Virus record (IMG/VR): IMGVR_UViG_3300020165_000008
Location: 90,886-154,885 of that record
DNA: 64,000 bases
Source: a virus
Reading direction: 5' to 3' (one strand)
Under the pieces are notes generated by a model. It did not search any database. It was not told the DNA's origin and worked only from the letters and a program-made list of their open reading frames with translations. Both the position numbers and the translations under genes were made by a program. This document shows positions 8,098 to 16,094 of this stretch, in pieces (position 1 is the first letter of the stretch; each line of letters opens with the position of its first letter).

Positions 8098-8127
8098 GTT
8101 AGACGATCGAGCGGAGGATCTTATCCA
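8098..8127 (-). promoter_or_regulatory. Two-box element, copy 3
   Basis: TGGATAAGATCC, spacer TCCGCTCGA, TCGTCTAAC on the minus strand. It opens the MoxR-VWA-array A unit. Its leader contains a further hairpin, CGCTCG/CGAGCG, around 8062-8084. Confidence 0.7.
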
Positions 8128-8161
8128 CATAAAATCGAAAAAATCGGATCGGGGAGGGCTT

Positions 8162-8527
8162 TTATTCAAGAAAGACTGAAGACAGCCAGCCACTTGTTTC
8201 AAGAAGCATTTTCTGCACCTCCTGAGCACATTCTGTTGCTGCCTTCATTGGGCTGTCTGAATACACCAACCCAAGCTCTTCCCCTTCGGTGGTAAAGATT
8301 ACACACTCGTAAGCAAAGTCTTTGTCCTCTTCATTGACATAATACACCCACTCAACAAAGAACGTTCCTTCAAAGTGCGGAATACGTAGTTCTGCCTGTA
8401 ATGCTACAGTTCCTTCGTCTGGATCGATCCTTGGTTCTGTGTATAGCTCTGGATACAACCCTGAGATAAGTTCCTCAAGTTCCAGTGCTTTCTGTTCAAA
8501 GTATTCTTTCTGTTGGATCTTTACCAT
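8162..8527 (-). CDS. Hypothetical protein, 121 residues
   Basis: Begins MVKIQQKEYFEQKALELEELI, with an AAGGAAAAAAAC ribosome site. The middle (IPHFEGTFFVEWVYYVNEEDKDFAYECVIFTTEGEE) is beta-rich. No family is recognised. It ends just before the two-box element at 8098, so it belongs to the preceding unit. Confidence 0.55.
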   Translation of the reverse strand: MVKIQQKEYFEQKALELEELISGLYPELYTEPRIDPDEGTVALQAELRIPHFEGTFFVEWVYYVNEEDKDFAYECVIFTTEGEELGLVYSDSPMKAATECAQEVQKMLLETSGWLSSVFLE

Positions 8528-8592
8528 GTTTTTTTCCTTGTTCTTGGAGCGTTCTTCTAAATAGTGTGATGTTGTGTAAGCAATCGATGTTG

Positions 8593-8769
8593 TCAGGTGT
8601 TTGCTGCCTCCAGCCGGCGTGTGTTTCTAATGTAATAAGTTGAGCCGGTCAAGGCACTTTCAACGCAATACATTTCTTCATCGTCATTTTTATCGATAAA
8701 AGTAATAGTTCCATAGTCTGTTCCATCAACTACGACTTCTTGGCTAATTTCAAAATCTGGTGGCCTCAT
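8593..8769 (-). CDS. Small SH3-like hypothetical protein
   Basis: 58 residues from the ATG at 8769 (AAAGGAGAAAAG upstream); a longer in-frame start at 8811 lacks such a site. The order EISQEVVVDGTDYGTITFIDKNDDEEMYCVES resembles the other small beta-barrel-like proteins of this window (a G-x-V opening, then G-x-(V/I), then a late aromatic strand). Function unknown. Confidence 0.55.
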   Translation of the reverse strand: MRPPDFEISQEVVVDGTDYGTITFIDKNDDEEMYCVESALTGSTYYIRNTRRLEAANT

Positions 8770-8797
8770 CTTTTCTCCTTTGTTGTTTGTGTTTGTT

Positions 8798-8989
8798 TTA
8801 GGCTTCACCACTAGGGGGGATTGCTAGTACGATCGATCTGATTTGTTGCTCGAAAAACTCAATCATCTCAGTAGGTTCAGGTTCTTCAAGTCCTGATTCT
8901 TCACTTTCTGTGCGAACATCTTTAAGAAAAGAAACCCAATCTCCCATTAGTTCGATTGCTTTCAGGTATGTGTATTGTTCTCCTGTCAT
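8798..8989 (-). CDS. Hypothetical acidic small protein
   Basis: 63 residues, MTGEQYTYLKAIELMGDWVSF at the start, with a purine-rich GAGAGAGAAA ribosome site. Mainly helical and acidic in the middle (TESEESGLEEPEP). No domain recognised. The 300 bases upstream carry the tRNA-like element and no other gene. Confidence 0.5.
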   Translation of the reverse strand: MTGEQYTYLKAIELMGDWVSFLKDVRTESEESGLEEPEPTEMIEFFEQQIRSIVLAIPPSGEA

Positions 8990-9075
8990 TTTCTCTCTCT
9001 GCTCTTTTTGTTGTGGTGGTGCTTTCTTTCAAAAGCGGGGGGCCGAAAAAAGGTTTTGTTTCACAAAATTTTTAG

Positions 9076-9157
9076 TGCCGTAAAGAGGACTTGAACCTCT
9101 ATCTCCTTTGCCTTTTGATTGGACTTACTAGGCGGATTTCCTATTTCCCATTACGAC
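9076..9157 (-). other. tRNA-like element, anticodon arm not canonical
   Basis: On the minus strand GTCGTAA (9157-9151) pairs with TTACGGC (9083-9077; one G-T pair) and a discriminator-like A follows. A perfect T arm AGAGG-TTCAAGT-CCTCT and a three-pair D stem (GGA/TCC with AATAGGAAA between) are present. The 82-nt length suits a class II tRNA (Leu/Ser/Tyr), but the centre offers only GCCT/AGGC with a 16-base loop, not a 5-bp stem with a 7-base loop. I read it as a degenerate or unusual tRNA. The rest of 8990-9298 holds no gene that I can support. Confidence 0.45.
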
Positions 9158-9298
9158 TTTTTGTTGGGCTCTCACCAACACTGAGGTTTCGTAATAATAT
9201 TCGCTTTCCCAAGTTTACCTCTAACATTGGTCACTAACGGATAACTCGAACAAATGTCCAAGCTCTCAAAAGACTCTTCACAAGAGCAACTTATCTAA

Positions 9299-9613
9299 TC
9301 AGGCTTTTGTAATCTTTAGCCCGTATTGATTAGCCATTTTGATTAGTTCCTGCTCTGATAGTTCTGGCTTTTCTTTCTTTGTTCTTGACGAGATTAGAAA
9401 CCAGTCAATAAGAGAAAGAGCGATTGATGTTCCAACTAACAAAGCGTATGCGATCAAAAGCACCTTTCCAAGCTCTAGTTGTAAGGAAAGGATTGTTGCT
9501 GCGGCACAGATGCCTGTAAACTTACCAGCAACAAAACAAGCCAAAGCCACTGTATTGATTGGTGTAAGAGCGCCTTTTACAGCATCGATAGTATGTACGT
9601 CGTTCTTTTTCAT
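9299..9613 (-). CDS. Small membrane protein, two transmembrane segments
   Basis: 104 residues. Hydrophobic stretches at about 17-45 (INTVALACFVAGKFTGICAA) and 50-75 (LLIAYALLVGTSIALSLIDW) are separated by a short turn, with a charged C-terminus ending KMANQYGLKITKA. It follows the next gene by six bases. Holin or inner-membrane accessory protein are both possible; nothing decides. Confidence 0.6.
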   Translation of the reverse strand: MKKNDVHTIDAVKGALTPINTVALACFVAGKFTGICAAATILSLQLELGKVLLIAYALLVGTSIALSLIDWFLISSRTKKEKPELSEQELIKMANQYGLKITKA

Positions 9614-9619
9614 AAGTGG

Positions 9620-10300
9620 CTAAACCTTTTTGAGGTGACGCTCTTCAAAGTAAAGACTGTAAGGTGTGTCCCCTGAGATGTCTATAACTTTGTATAGTTT
9701 CGATCCCATAGAAGCAGTCCAAGTGTCTTTACAGATGCTCTCAATTAAGAACATATGCTTTTCTTTCTTTGCTTTCGCCCAATTGCTATGGCTATAAATG
9801 TGTGGCCTGGTTCCTAACTTACCATATGCGTTTTGTAGAAATATCTGATTTGGACTTTGGCCGTGCGCTCTTACTAGATCACCAACGTCAAAAGCCGGCT
9901 CTTTGTTTTTTAGTTCTAGCCACTTTTGGAAGTAGGTGTTTTCTGTCATCTTGATATACAAAGCCCGATGAGGAATAAACTCTTTGTTGTTTCTTGTTTC
10001 TCGGATGACATTAGAGTAATAAGGCGGGTTTTCTTCGTAGTAAGAGATTACTGCTTCCCACAGTTGCTGGGTGGTTCCATCTTCTTTGAACTGCTTCTCA
10101 AATTTGGCTTGTGCGTTGATCATACTAGGAGCGTGCTTTTGGTATACACCACCTAAAGTATCAATCTGGCGACTTGATAGTTCCCCACGATTCTTGAACT
10201 GTGTGCTTAGAGAATTTGTAAAACTCTTTTCCCAGTCTGAAAGGCGAGCTTGGATCTTTGAAGAAGCGAGATACTCTAAAGTAGCATTTACATTTTCCAT
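9620..10300 (-). CDS. Hypothetical protein, 226 residues
   Basis: Start at 10300 is preferred: AAGGAAG lies just upstream, whereas the ATG at 10333 has none. The N-terminal part (FTNSLSTQFKNRGELSSRQIDTLGGVYQK) follows a helical F-x-x-S-L-x-x-Q-F-x-x-K/R-G-x-L-S-x-x-Q pattern that I recall from phage proteins, where it lies next to zinc-finger or nucleic-acid-binding domains. The C-terminal half starts FDVGDLVRAHG, like the small SH3-like proteins of this window. Unit opened by the element at 10347-10376. Confidence 0.55.
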   Translation of the reverse strand: MENVNATLEYLASSKIQARLSDWEKSFTNSLSTQFKNRGELSSRQIDTLGGVYQKHAPSMINAQAKFEKQFKEDGTTQQLWEAVISYYEENPPYYSNVIRETRNNKEFIPHRALYIKMTENTYFQKWLELKNKEPAFDVGDLVRAHGQSPNQIFLQNAYGKLGTRPHIYSHSNWAKAKKEKHMFLIESICKDTWTASMGSKLYKVIDISGDTPYSLYFEERHLKKV

Positions 10301-10346
10301 TTTTTCTTCCTTGGTAATCGGTGTCGGGGTCATTCTGCGCTCAATA

Positions 10347-10376
10347 GTTAGACGATCGAGCGGAGGATCTTATCCA
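10347..10376 (-). promoter_or_regulatory. Two-box element, copy 4
   Basis: Boxes identical to copy 3, spacer TCCGCTCGA. It lies 46 bases past the end of array B. The flanking 45 bases up to the array stop are identical to those beside copy 6. Confidence 0.7.
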
Positions 10377-10377
10377 C

Positions 10378-10431
10378 ATAAAATCGAAAAAAGTGACGCA
10401 CCGGAGCGATTTGTTTCATTTTTACTCAAAC
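10378..10431 (-). repeat. Array-end/promoter junction duplicated at about 16705-16757
   Basis: The sequence from the T-run of the two-box element through GTGACGCACCGGAGCG and into the stop of the last array gene is the same at both places. It shows that an array end and the following promoter were copied together. Confidence 0.75.
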
Positions 10432-10784
10432 TCTAAACTGTTTGTTTCAACGTTGTAAAAGCAGTAGATGTTTTTTGCGAGCCATAGATCCACAATAGTT
10501 TCCGGATCGACTTCTTTATTGTTTAGCCACCATTCTTTGGATCCGTCGGCATACTCACAAGCAGGACCATCTTCACGGTGGAGTTCTCCGTTTAGCCACC
10601 ACACTTTGTTTCCGTTGGCCCACTCACTAGCCGGACCATCTTCACGGTGGCGCTTTCCGTTTAGCCGCCATTCTTTGGTTCCGTTGGCCCACTCAACAGC
10701 CGGACCATCTTCACGGTGAAGCATGCCGTTTAGATACCAGTCTTTGCTTCCGTTGGGATAAGTTGTACATTCAGGTTTATTCAT
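10422..10784 (-). CDS. HREDGPA-repeat protein B6
   Basis: 120 residues, three repeats; tetrads KDWY, KEWR, KVWW, KEWW. The first repeat is preceded by NGM rather than NGK. The DNA around 10660-10784 is almost identical to the start of A5 (3540-3628), which suggests exchange between arrays A and B. Confidence 0.85.
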   Translation of the reverse strand: MNKPECTTYPNGSKDWYLNGMLHREDGPAVEWANGTKEWRLNGKRHREDGPASEWANGNKVWWLNGELHREDGPACEYADGSKEWWLNNKEVDPETIVDLWLAKNIYCFYNVETNSLEFE

Positions 10785-11147
10785 TTACTCAAACTCCAAA
10801 CTGTTTGTTTCAGGGTTGTAAAAGCAGTAGATGTTCCTTGCCAGCCATAGATCCACAATGGTTTCCGGATCGACTTCTTTATTGTTTAGATACCACACTT
10901 TGGTTCCGTTGGCCCTCTCACTAGCCGGGCCATCTTCACGGTGGCGCCTTCCGTTTAGAAACCATTCTTTGGTTCCGCTGGCATACTCAACAGCCGGACC
11001 ATCTTCACGGTGAAGCTTTCCGTTTAGCCACCACGCTTTGGTTCCGCTGGCATACTCATAAGCAGGGCCATCTTCACGGTGACGCTTTCCGTTTAGATGC
11101 CACACTTTGTGTCCGTTGGGATAAGTTGTACATTCAGGTTTATTCAT
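10785..11147 (-). CDS. HREDGPA-repeat protein B5
   Basis: 120 residues, three repeats; tetrads KVWH, KAWW, KEWF, KVWY. The residue after HREDGPA in unit 1 is Y, seen nowhere else in the window. The tail has ARNIYCFYNPETNSLEFE, the same cap version as A3 and A4. Confidence 0.85.
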   Translation of the reverse strand: MNKPECTTYPNGHKVWHLNGKRHREDGPAYEYASGTKAWWLNGKLHREDGPAVEYASGTKEWFLNGRRHREDGPASERANGTKVWYLNNKEVDPETIVDLWLARNIYCFYNPETNSLEFE

Positions 11148-11510
11148 TTACTCAAACTCTAAACTGTTTGTTTCAACGTTGTAAAAGCAGTAGATGTTTT
11201 TTGCGAGCCATAGATCCACAATAGTTTCCGGATCGGCTTTTTCGTCGTCTAGATACCACACTTTGGTTCCGTTGGCCCACTCACTAGCCGGGCCATCTTC
11301 ACGGTGAAGCTTTCCGTTTAGAAACCATTCTTTGCGCCCGTTGGCATACTCAATAGCCGGGCCATCTTCACGGTGAAGCTTTCCGTTTAGAAACCATTCT
11401 TTGCGCCCGTTGGCCCACTCAACAGCCGGGCCATCTTCACGGTGAAGCTTGCCGTTTAGCGACCACACTTTGTCTCCGTTGGGATAAGTTTTACATTCAG
11501 GTTTATTCAT
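11148..11510 (-). CDS. HREDGPA-repeat protein B4
   Basis: 120 residues, three repeats; tetrads KVWS, KEWF, KEWF, KVWY. Units two and three (both NGRKEWFLNGKL) are near-identical, a recent duplication of a 69-bp unit. The last turn is LDDEKADPET. Confidence 0.85.
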   Translation of the reverse strand: MNKPECKTYPNGDKVWSLNGKLHREDGPAVEWANGRKEWFLNGKLHREDGPAIEYANGRKEWFLNGKLHREDGPASEWANGTKVWYLDDEKADPETIVDLWLAKNIYCFYNVETNSLEFE

Positions 11511-11873
11511 TTACTCAAACTCTAAACTGTTTGTTTCAACGTTGTAAAAGCAGTAGATGTTCTTTGCCAGCCATAGATCCACAATAGTTTCCGGATCGAC
11601 TTTTTCGTGGTTTAGATACCATTCTTTGGTTCCGCTGGCATACTCAACAGCCGGACCATCTTCACGGTGAAGCTTGTCGTTTAGATACCATTCTTTGTCT
11701 CCGCTGGCATACTCAATAGCCGGGCCATCTTCACGGTGGCGCTTTCCGTTTAGACACCACACTTTGTGTCCGTTGGCCCACTCAACAGCCGGACCATCTT
11801 CACGGTGATGCTCTCCGTTTAGGTACCACACTTTGTCTCCGTTGGGATAAGTTTTACATTCAGGTTTATTCAT
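11511..11873 (-). CDS. HREDGPA-repeat protein B3
   Basis: 120 residues, three repeats; tetrads KVWY, KVWC, KEWY, KEWY. Cap begins LNHEKVDPET, shared with B2 and B1. Two bases separate it from the stop of B2. Confidence 0.85.
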   Translation of the reverse strand: MNKPECKTYPNGDKVWYLNGEHHREDGPAVEWANGHKVWCLNGKRHREDGPAIEYASGDKEWYLNDKLHREDGPAVEYASGTKEWYLNHEKVDPETIVDLWLAKNIYCFYNVETNSLEFE

Positions 11874-11875
11874 CT

Positions 11876-12238
11876 TTACTCAAACTCTAAACTGTTTGTT
11901 TCAACGTTGTAAAAGCAGTAGATGTTCTTTGCCAGCCATAGATCCACAATAGTTTCCGGATCGACTTTTTCGTGGTTTAGATACCACGCTTTGTTTCCGT
12001 TGGCCAACTCAACAGCCGGGCCATCTTCACGGTGACACTTTCCGTTTAGATGCCACGATTTGTGTCCGTTGGCCAACTCAATTGCAGGGCCATCTTCACG
12101 GTGAAGCTTGTCGTTTAGATACCATTCTTTGTTTCCGTTGGCATACTCAACTGCAGGGCCATCTTCACGGTGAAGCCTGTCGTTTAGCCACCATTCTTTG
12201 GTTCCGTTGGCATAAGTTTTACATTCAGGTTTATTCAT
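11876..12238 (-). CDS. HREDGPA-repeat protein B2
   Basis: 120 residues, three repeats; tetrads KEWW, KEWY, KSWH, KAWY. The N-terminus is MNKPECKTYANG, a version otherwise found in array C (17183 and 17477 genes), which suggests exchange between arrays. Confidence 0.85.
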   Translation of the reverse strand: MNKPECKTYANGTKEWWLNDRLHREDGPAVEYANGNKEWYLNDKLHREDGPAIELANGHKSWHLNGKCHREDGPAVELANGNKAWYLNHEKVDPETIVDLWLAKNIYCFYNVETNSLEFE

Positions 12239-12240
12239 CT

Positions 12241-12672
12241 TTACTCAAACTCCAAACTGTTTGTTTCACGGTTATAAAAACAGTAGATGTTTTTTGCGAG
12301 CCATAGATCCACAATTGTTTCCGGATCGACTTTTTCGTGGTTTAGCCACCACGCTTTGTATCCGTTGGCCCACTCGCAAGCCGGGCCATCTTCACGGTGG
12401 CGCTTTCCGTTTAGATACCAATATTTGATTCCGCTGCCCAACTCACTAGCCGGACCATCTTCACGGTGACGCTTTCCGTTTAGCCACCATTCTTTGGTTC
12501 CGTCGCCCAACTCAGCAGCCGGACCATCTTCACGGTGAAGCTTGCCGTTTAGATACCACCATTTTTCTCCGTTGGCCCACTCAACAGCCGGACCATCTTC
12601 ACGGTGATGCTCTCCGTTTAGGAACCATTCTTTGTTTCCGTTGGGATAAGTTTTACATTCAGGTTTATTCAT
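12241..12672 (-). CDS. HREDGPA-repeat protein B1, first gene of array B
   Basis: 143 residues, four repeats; tetrads KEWF, KWWY, KEWW, KYWY, KAWW. Two units use the turn ELGDG/ELGSG instead of the common E-(Y/W)-ANG. It starts ten bases after the stop of the upstream small gene. Confidence 0.85.
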   Translation of the reverse strand: MNKPECKTYPNGNKEWFLNGEHHREDGPAVEWANGEKWWYLNGKLHREDGPAAELGDGTKEWWLNGKRHREDGPASELGSGIKYWYLNGKRHREDGPACEWANGYKAWWLNHEKVDPETIVDLWLAKNIYCFYNRETNSLEFE

Positions 12673-12682
12673 TTACTCAAAC

Positions 12683-12928
12683 TCATACCTTCATTAGGTA
12701 TTTACCACTAAACTTCTCAATGCTCCCACAGCTTGCTCCGGTTAGCCACTCAATACAATAGACACATTCTAGTGGCGGCTTGTCCTCACCCAGATCGGCA
12801 ATCACTGGCTCGATAATATCAACAACCAAGCCCATACTGCGGTCACTATCAAAGTTAGAGATGTCCTCGCCATATGTGGTCCCGTAGGTAGAACATACCA
12901 GATCTGCTAACTCAAACTTTTGCTTCAT
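12683..12928 (-). CDS. Small SH3-like protein with paired cysteines
   Basis: 81 residues from the ATG at 12928, which lies inside the end of the upstream zinc-ribbon gene (17-base overlap). A TTG further up at 12982 is an alternative without support. The order KFELADLVCSTYG, GLVVDIIEPVI, ECVYCIEWL follows the G-x-LV ... GLV ... W pattern of several small proteins here, and C-V-Y-C could bind a metal. Directly upstream of array B. Confidence 0.5.
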   Translation of the reverse strand: MKQKFELADLVCSTYGTTYGEDISNFDSDRSMGLVVDIIEPVIADLGEDKPPLECVYCIEWLTGASCGSIEKFSGKYLMKV

Positions 12929-13037
12929 TTTTATACTTTGTTTCGCAGTGTCGGCAAAGCGACTTCTTTTCTTTACTATCAATAAAACTAAAGCAAGCCT
13001 GACAAATTTGCTTTTTTGTGATTTTTTCTGAACTCAT
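12912..13037 (-). CDS. Zinc-ribbon microprotein, 41 residues
   Basis: The ATG at 13037 has AAGGAAAG six bases upstream and overlaps the TGA of the preceding gene (ATGA). The peptide has ICQACFSF then LCRHCETKY, two CxxC knuckles 12 residues apart, the usual spacing of a small zinc ribbon. Lysines follow both knuckles, which would suit nucleic acid binding. The overlaps on both sides and the ribosome site make it a likely gene despite its size. Confidence 0.65.
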   Translation of the reverse strand: MSSEKITKKQICQACFSFIDSKEKKSLCRHCETKYKNEAKV

Positions 13038-13201
13038 TTTCTTTCCTTGTTGTTTTGATGAACCCACTTGACACCTTCTTTGTCTTGAACGATGATCCGA
13101 TGCTGGGGTTTATACTTATAAGTTATTTCATTCTCTGCGTCTAAAAACCCTACAACCTTTACCTGCTGGGTCTTGTATTTTATCACTTTACCAATTCTCA
13201 A
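13034..13201 (-). CDS. Small SH3-like hypothetical protein (TTG start)
   Basis: The TTG at 13201 is chosen because a strong GGAGG lies seven bases upstream; the longer in-frame ATG at 13261 has no such site and would overlap the previous gene by about 58 bases. The 55 residues (LRIGKVIKYKTQQVKVVGFLDAENEITYKYK) look like a short beta barrel. Its stop overlaps the next start (ATGA). Confidence 0.5.
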   Translation of the reverse strand: MRIGKVIKYKTQQVKVVGFLDAENEITYKYKPQHRIIVQDKEGVKWVHQNNKERK

Positions 13202-13203
13202 TT

Positions 13204-13395
13204 CTATGCCTCCGATACGATTAGCAGGTCTTCTTTGTATTCGACCGATGGACTCATCCAAAACTTAGTTGGGTAAATCCAATCTATCCACGGATCTCCT
13301 GCTTCATCCCACCCAATAACTAAGCCTAGATTGTCGGGACACTCCCTTGTGCGCATAGGCATCATGGGCATAGTTACTAAATCCCCTTCTTTCAT
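13204..13395 (-). CDS. Small SH3-like protein, GDLV family
   Basis: 63 residues: MKEGDLVTMPM at the start, LGLVIGWDEAGDPWIDWIYP in the middle. The same skeleton (GDLV, then GLV, then D-W) recurs in the proteins at 15808, 18339, 35945 and 51978. The ATG overlaps the TGA of the 468-residue gene as ATGA. Confidence 0.6.
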   Translation of the reverse strand: MKEGDLVTMPMMPMRTRECPDNLGLVIGWDEAGDPWIDWIYPTKFWMSPSVEYKEDLLIVSEA

Positions 13396-14798
13396 TCATT
13401 CTCCTTTGACGACATTTCAGCAAAAGCGTATATTTCCAAAATGGAGTTTACAAGATCACTAATAGAGACTGAGCAATTGTTACCAGGGTAGAAGGCAACA
13501 TATGTAACAGCTTCAGGTTCGCCGTTCCACTTCTTTTGTCTCACATCCAATGTTCTCGCAATTGATGAGGAGCCGGTTGTTCCGCCGATCATTTTTCCCT
13601 TCTCAAACGTTTGTGCGTACCCGCCGGAATGAGCCATTTTTATGAAGTCACTAGCAAGATCTCTTGTCTTGCGTGGCTGAAGGAGAGCAGTACACTTTTC
13701 CATCATGTCGGTGGTGGCCTTCATAGGCGTGCCTTCTTCATAGAACAAGTTTCCACCGACTGTCACAGTGCTAAAGTAAGCAGAATTTACTTCGGCTGTA
13801 TTATTGACTCCATCTAGTTTGTTGTAGTTGGGTATCATAAAATCAATCAAGTGCGAAATCGTACTAATGCCGTATCCTCTACTGGCGGATTGCAATGTTA
13901 TACTCTTGGCATGGCTGAAAAGTAGCTCTTGCGCATACTCTTTGACTAAAGTTTCAATCTCTGACGTCAGCGCTTGTGTTAGCTTGAAGCTAAGGTTTCT
14001 ACTAAGCCGTTCATCATCCATCCAACTGATCTCTATGTCCGGAGACTGATCGTTATACCATTCTCCTTCATATTTTGTATGCTCTACATTCTTGTATGCT
14101 GAAGACTTGTTGCTTGAATCCATATGGATAGCAGAAACCATAGAAGAAAAGAACTCACTTCCACTACCGTTTCTTTTATTCAGCGCTGAACTTTGAACGT
14201 TCCTGAGATGAGAACGCAAGAAAGCAATGACTAGAGCACCTTCTTTTCCTTCATAATTTGAGTAGTTGCCGTTTTTCATAGTCGGCTCTACAACTTCCTT
14301 CCAAATCTTCTTGTACTGATTGTCGCTGTTGGCCTCTAGCATACTTTGAACAAAACCACTAAAGTCTAGTTCCAAAAACCCAATTGCCTTTTGTAACCTA
14401 AAATAATAGTGATTCTCATTGGGTACTTCTCCAGTTACAAAGAAAGACAGTACTTGGTTTTTACCTTCTTTGATCTTGATCGACATAGATTCTTTTAGCA
14501 ATCGAGAATCTTCAAATTGGAACTTAGAGTAATTGCTAATCTTATCAACAATCAAGTTCTGCAGTTCAGAAGACTGGTTCCAACTGAGCTTGATATAACC
14601 AGATCTTGGCGTTACTTCGCATTCAATCATTGATGCATCAAGCGAATGGATCGGAGCGGCTTTCTTGATTGCTGCTGGTAGATCTCTCAACAGGCGTGGC
14701 AAGATCTGTGCAGCCAAATCAGTTGTGCGAGCTTTCTCTTTACAACTGCGAACATTATGTCCGGCTTCACCACAATATCTACAAGTTCGTTCTGTCAT
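13392..14798 (-). CDS. Zinc-knuckle protein of unknown function
   Basis: 468 residues. The N-terminus reads CRYCGEAGHNVRSCKEK, a CCHC zinc knuckle (C-x2-C-x4-H-x4-C), a module that binds single-stranded nucleic acid. The remaining 440 residues are unrecognised, with alternating helical and beta stretches and a glycine-serine segment near 410-420. It leads the unit that ends in array B, 58 bases after a two-box element. A role in RNA or ssDNA binding is inferred only from the knuckle. Confidence 0.6.
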   Translation of the reverse strand: MTERTCRYCGEAGHNVRSCKEKARTTDLAAQILPRLLRDLPAAIKKAAPIHSLDASMIECEVTPRSGYIKLSWNQSSELQNLIVDKISNYSKFQFEDSRLLKESMSIKIKEGKNQVLSFFVTGEVPNENHYYFRLQKAIGFLELDFSGFVQSMLEANSDNQYKKIWKEVVEPTMKNGNYSNYEGKEGALVIAFLRSHLRNVQSSALNKRNGSGSEFFSSMVSAIHMDSSNKSSAYKNVEHTKYEGEWYNDQSPDIEISWMDDERLSRNLSFKLTQALTSEIETLVKEYAQELLFSHAKSITLQSASRGYGISTISHLIDFMIPNYNKLDGVNNTAEVNSAYFSTVTVGGNLFYEEGTPMKATTDMMEKCTALLQPRKTRDLASDFIKMAHSGGYAQTFEKGKMIGGTTGSSSIARTLDVRQKKWNGEPEAVTYVAFYPGNNCSVSISDLVNSILEIYAFAEMSSKENE

Positions 14799-14855
14799 TT
14801 TTTTCCTACTAGGTTGTTGTTTTTGCCTTTATCGGCGGGAATTCGTCTCTCATCA

Positions 14856-14885
14856 GTTAGACGATCGAGCGAGGGATCTTATCCA
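14856..14885 (-). promoter_or_regulatory. Two-box element, copy 5
   Basis: TGGATAAGATCC, spacer CTCGCTCGA, TCGTCTAAC on minus. It opens the zinc-knuckle to array B unit. Confidence 0.7.
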
Positions 14886-14919
14886 CATAAAATCGAAAAA
14901 AGTGGCCGATCGGGGTGAT

Positions 14920-15624
14920 TTATTTCAAGATAGATGAATTATCTAGGCTATTTATTGCTACTTTGCTATAAGCGCTTTCAGCTAATTTGCTAATTTTCTG
15001 ATTTGGAGAAGCCAGCAAAGGCACCAAGACGGAATTCCTTGTGCCCCGGCTTAGCATCTCAATATATTGACTGATAAACCAAGGCACATATTTATACGAG
15101 TGCCCGAGCTTTGTATCAGCCGCTGTGACGTGAGAAGAAACGAATGAACTTATGTCATACAAAGTTTGTTCGTCTAATCGGTCAATGTAATGACAACCGC
15201 TCCCCAGGAGAGATACAACGAATCTCCTAAGTTTGCCTGAACCTGATCCGTATAGCGGGTAGCCTGAAGACATCTGTTTATTGAACGCTCTTTTTACCAC
15301 CTCGGTCCAGGTCGCAAACATCCTGTTAGTTTCTTCATCAGATAAGCTTTTTTGAGAGGTAAAGAGGTATGTCTGTAGCTTAGTTGATCGCTTGTGGTGT
15401 TCTTGTAGTTCTTGGATATGTGTAGGCTGCAATTGTATTGTTCCAGCCATTTTGACTGCCCACTCACAACGCACAGGTCCGCTAAGACCCCTCCAAACCT
15501 CCATCATATCATTTTCTGGAATTGTTCCGCCGGCTTCTAGGATCTTGAACAAAGATCGCCTAATAGCGGAATCAGCTTGTACGAACTCTACTGAAGGGAT
15601 AGTCACTTTGATCTTCATAGACAT
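14920..15624 (-). CDS. Hypothetical protein, 234 residues
   Basis: The ATG at 15624 has GGAG seven bases upstream and shares a base with the previous stop (TAATG). The sequence is mostly helical, with a basic GSGSGKLRRFVVSLLGSG patch near 146-163 that resembles but does not match a P-loop. No family recognised. Last gene of its unit. Confidence 0.5.
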   Translation of the reverse strand: MSMKIKVTIPSVEFVQADSAIRRSLFKILEAGGTIPENDMMEVWRGLSGPVRCEWAVKMAGTIQLQPTHIQELQEHHKRSTKLQTYLFTSQKSLSDEETNRMFATWTEVVKRAFNKQMSSGYPLYGSGSGKLRRFVVSLLGSGCHYIDRLDEQTLYDISSFVSSHVTAADTKLGHSYKYVPWFISQYIEMLSRGTRNSVLVPLLASPNQKISKLAESAYSKVAINSLDNSSILK

Positions 15625-15815
15625 TATTCCACTCCTTTTCCACTTGGCGCAAACCCCATTGGCCTAGTTTTCTCTTCAATCTCTGCGGCTGGTTGTTGCA
15701 TTACAGAATAAATTAGTGTTTGTGCAGTTTTAGTTTGCATCGCCATTTGTACCACAACTTCTGCTACCATTTTGCCAGCTTGTTGTGAGAATCCGGACAT
15801 AAAAGTTCTAAGCAT
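15624..15815 (-). CDS. Small helical protein
   Basis: 63 residues, MLRTFMSGFSQQAGKMVAEVVVQMAMQ at the start, a likely amphipathic helix rich in methionine and glutamine, then a proline-containing tail. GGGAG lies seven bases before the ATG, inside the end of the preceding gene. Function unknown. Confidence 0.5.
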   Translation of the reverse strand: MLRTFMSGFSQQAGKMVAEVVVQMAMQTKTAQTLIYSVMQQPAAEIEEKTRPMGFAPSGKGVE

Positions 15816-16053
15816 TGTTATACTCCCTTACATAAGTTGCGTTACAAGTCTCCGTTCTTTGACCGTAAGGAGACTCAAGCCAATCAATAGTGCATTGACA
15901 AAAAATAAAGTTTGGATCTGTGTCTGAGATTTCTGATTTTGAATTCTTATTTTCTATGTCTCTAATGTTTGTGAGTAAGCCATAGTAGTTTTTGTATGGT
16001 TGCCCATTCTTAGGGTTTTCTAAAGTAACCAGATTTCCAAGTTTTAGTTTCAT
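15808..16053 (-). CDS. Small SH3-like protein, GNLV family
   Basis: 81 residues from the ATG at 16053. MKLKLGNLVTLENPKNGQPYKNYYGLLTNI, then CQCTIDWLESP, gives the same G-x-LV ... GL ... DW layout as the 13204 protein. C-Q-C is unusual in the set. Confidence 0.6.
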   Translation of the reverse strand: MKLKLGNLVTLENPKNGQPYKNYYGLLTNIRDIENKNSKSEISDTDPNFIFCQCTIDWLESPYGQRTETCNATYVREYNNA

Positions 16054-16094
16054 TGTTTTTTCCAAGAAGAAATAATTGATTATAGTGTTGTTTG

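Larger units (their letters stand above)
10422..12672 (-). repeat. Repeat-protein array B: six genes, 19 coding repeats
   Basis: Six genes head to tail with 0 or 2 bases between them; five have three HREDGPA repeats and the first-transcribed has four. The unit begins at the element 14856-14885 with a zinc-knuckle protein and small genes, so the array is again promoter-distal. Confidence 0.9.

Noticed and set aside
15066-15230. P-loop in the 234-residue protein (GSGSGKLRR)
   Set aside because: The spacing does not give GxxxxGK(S/T), and no Walker B follows.
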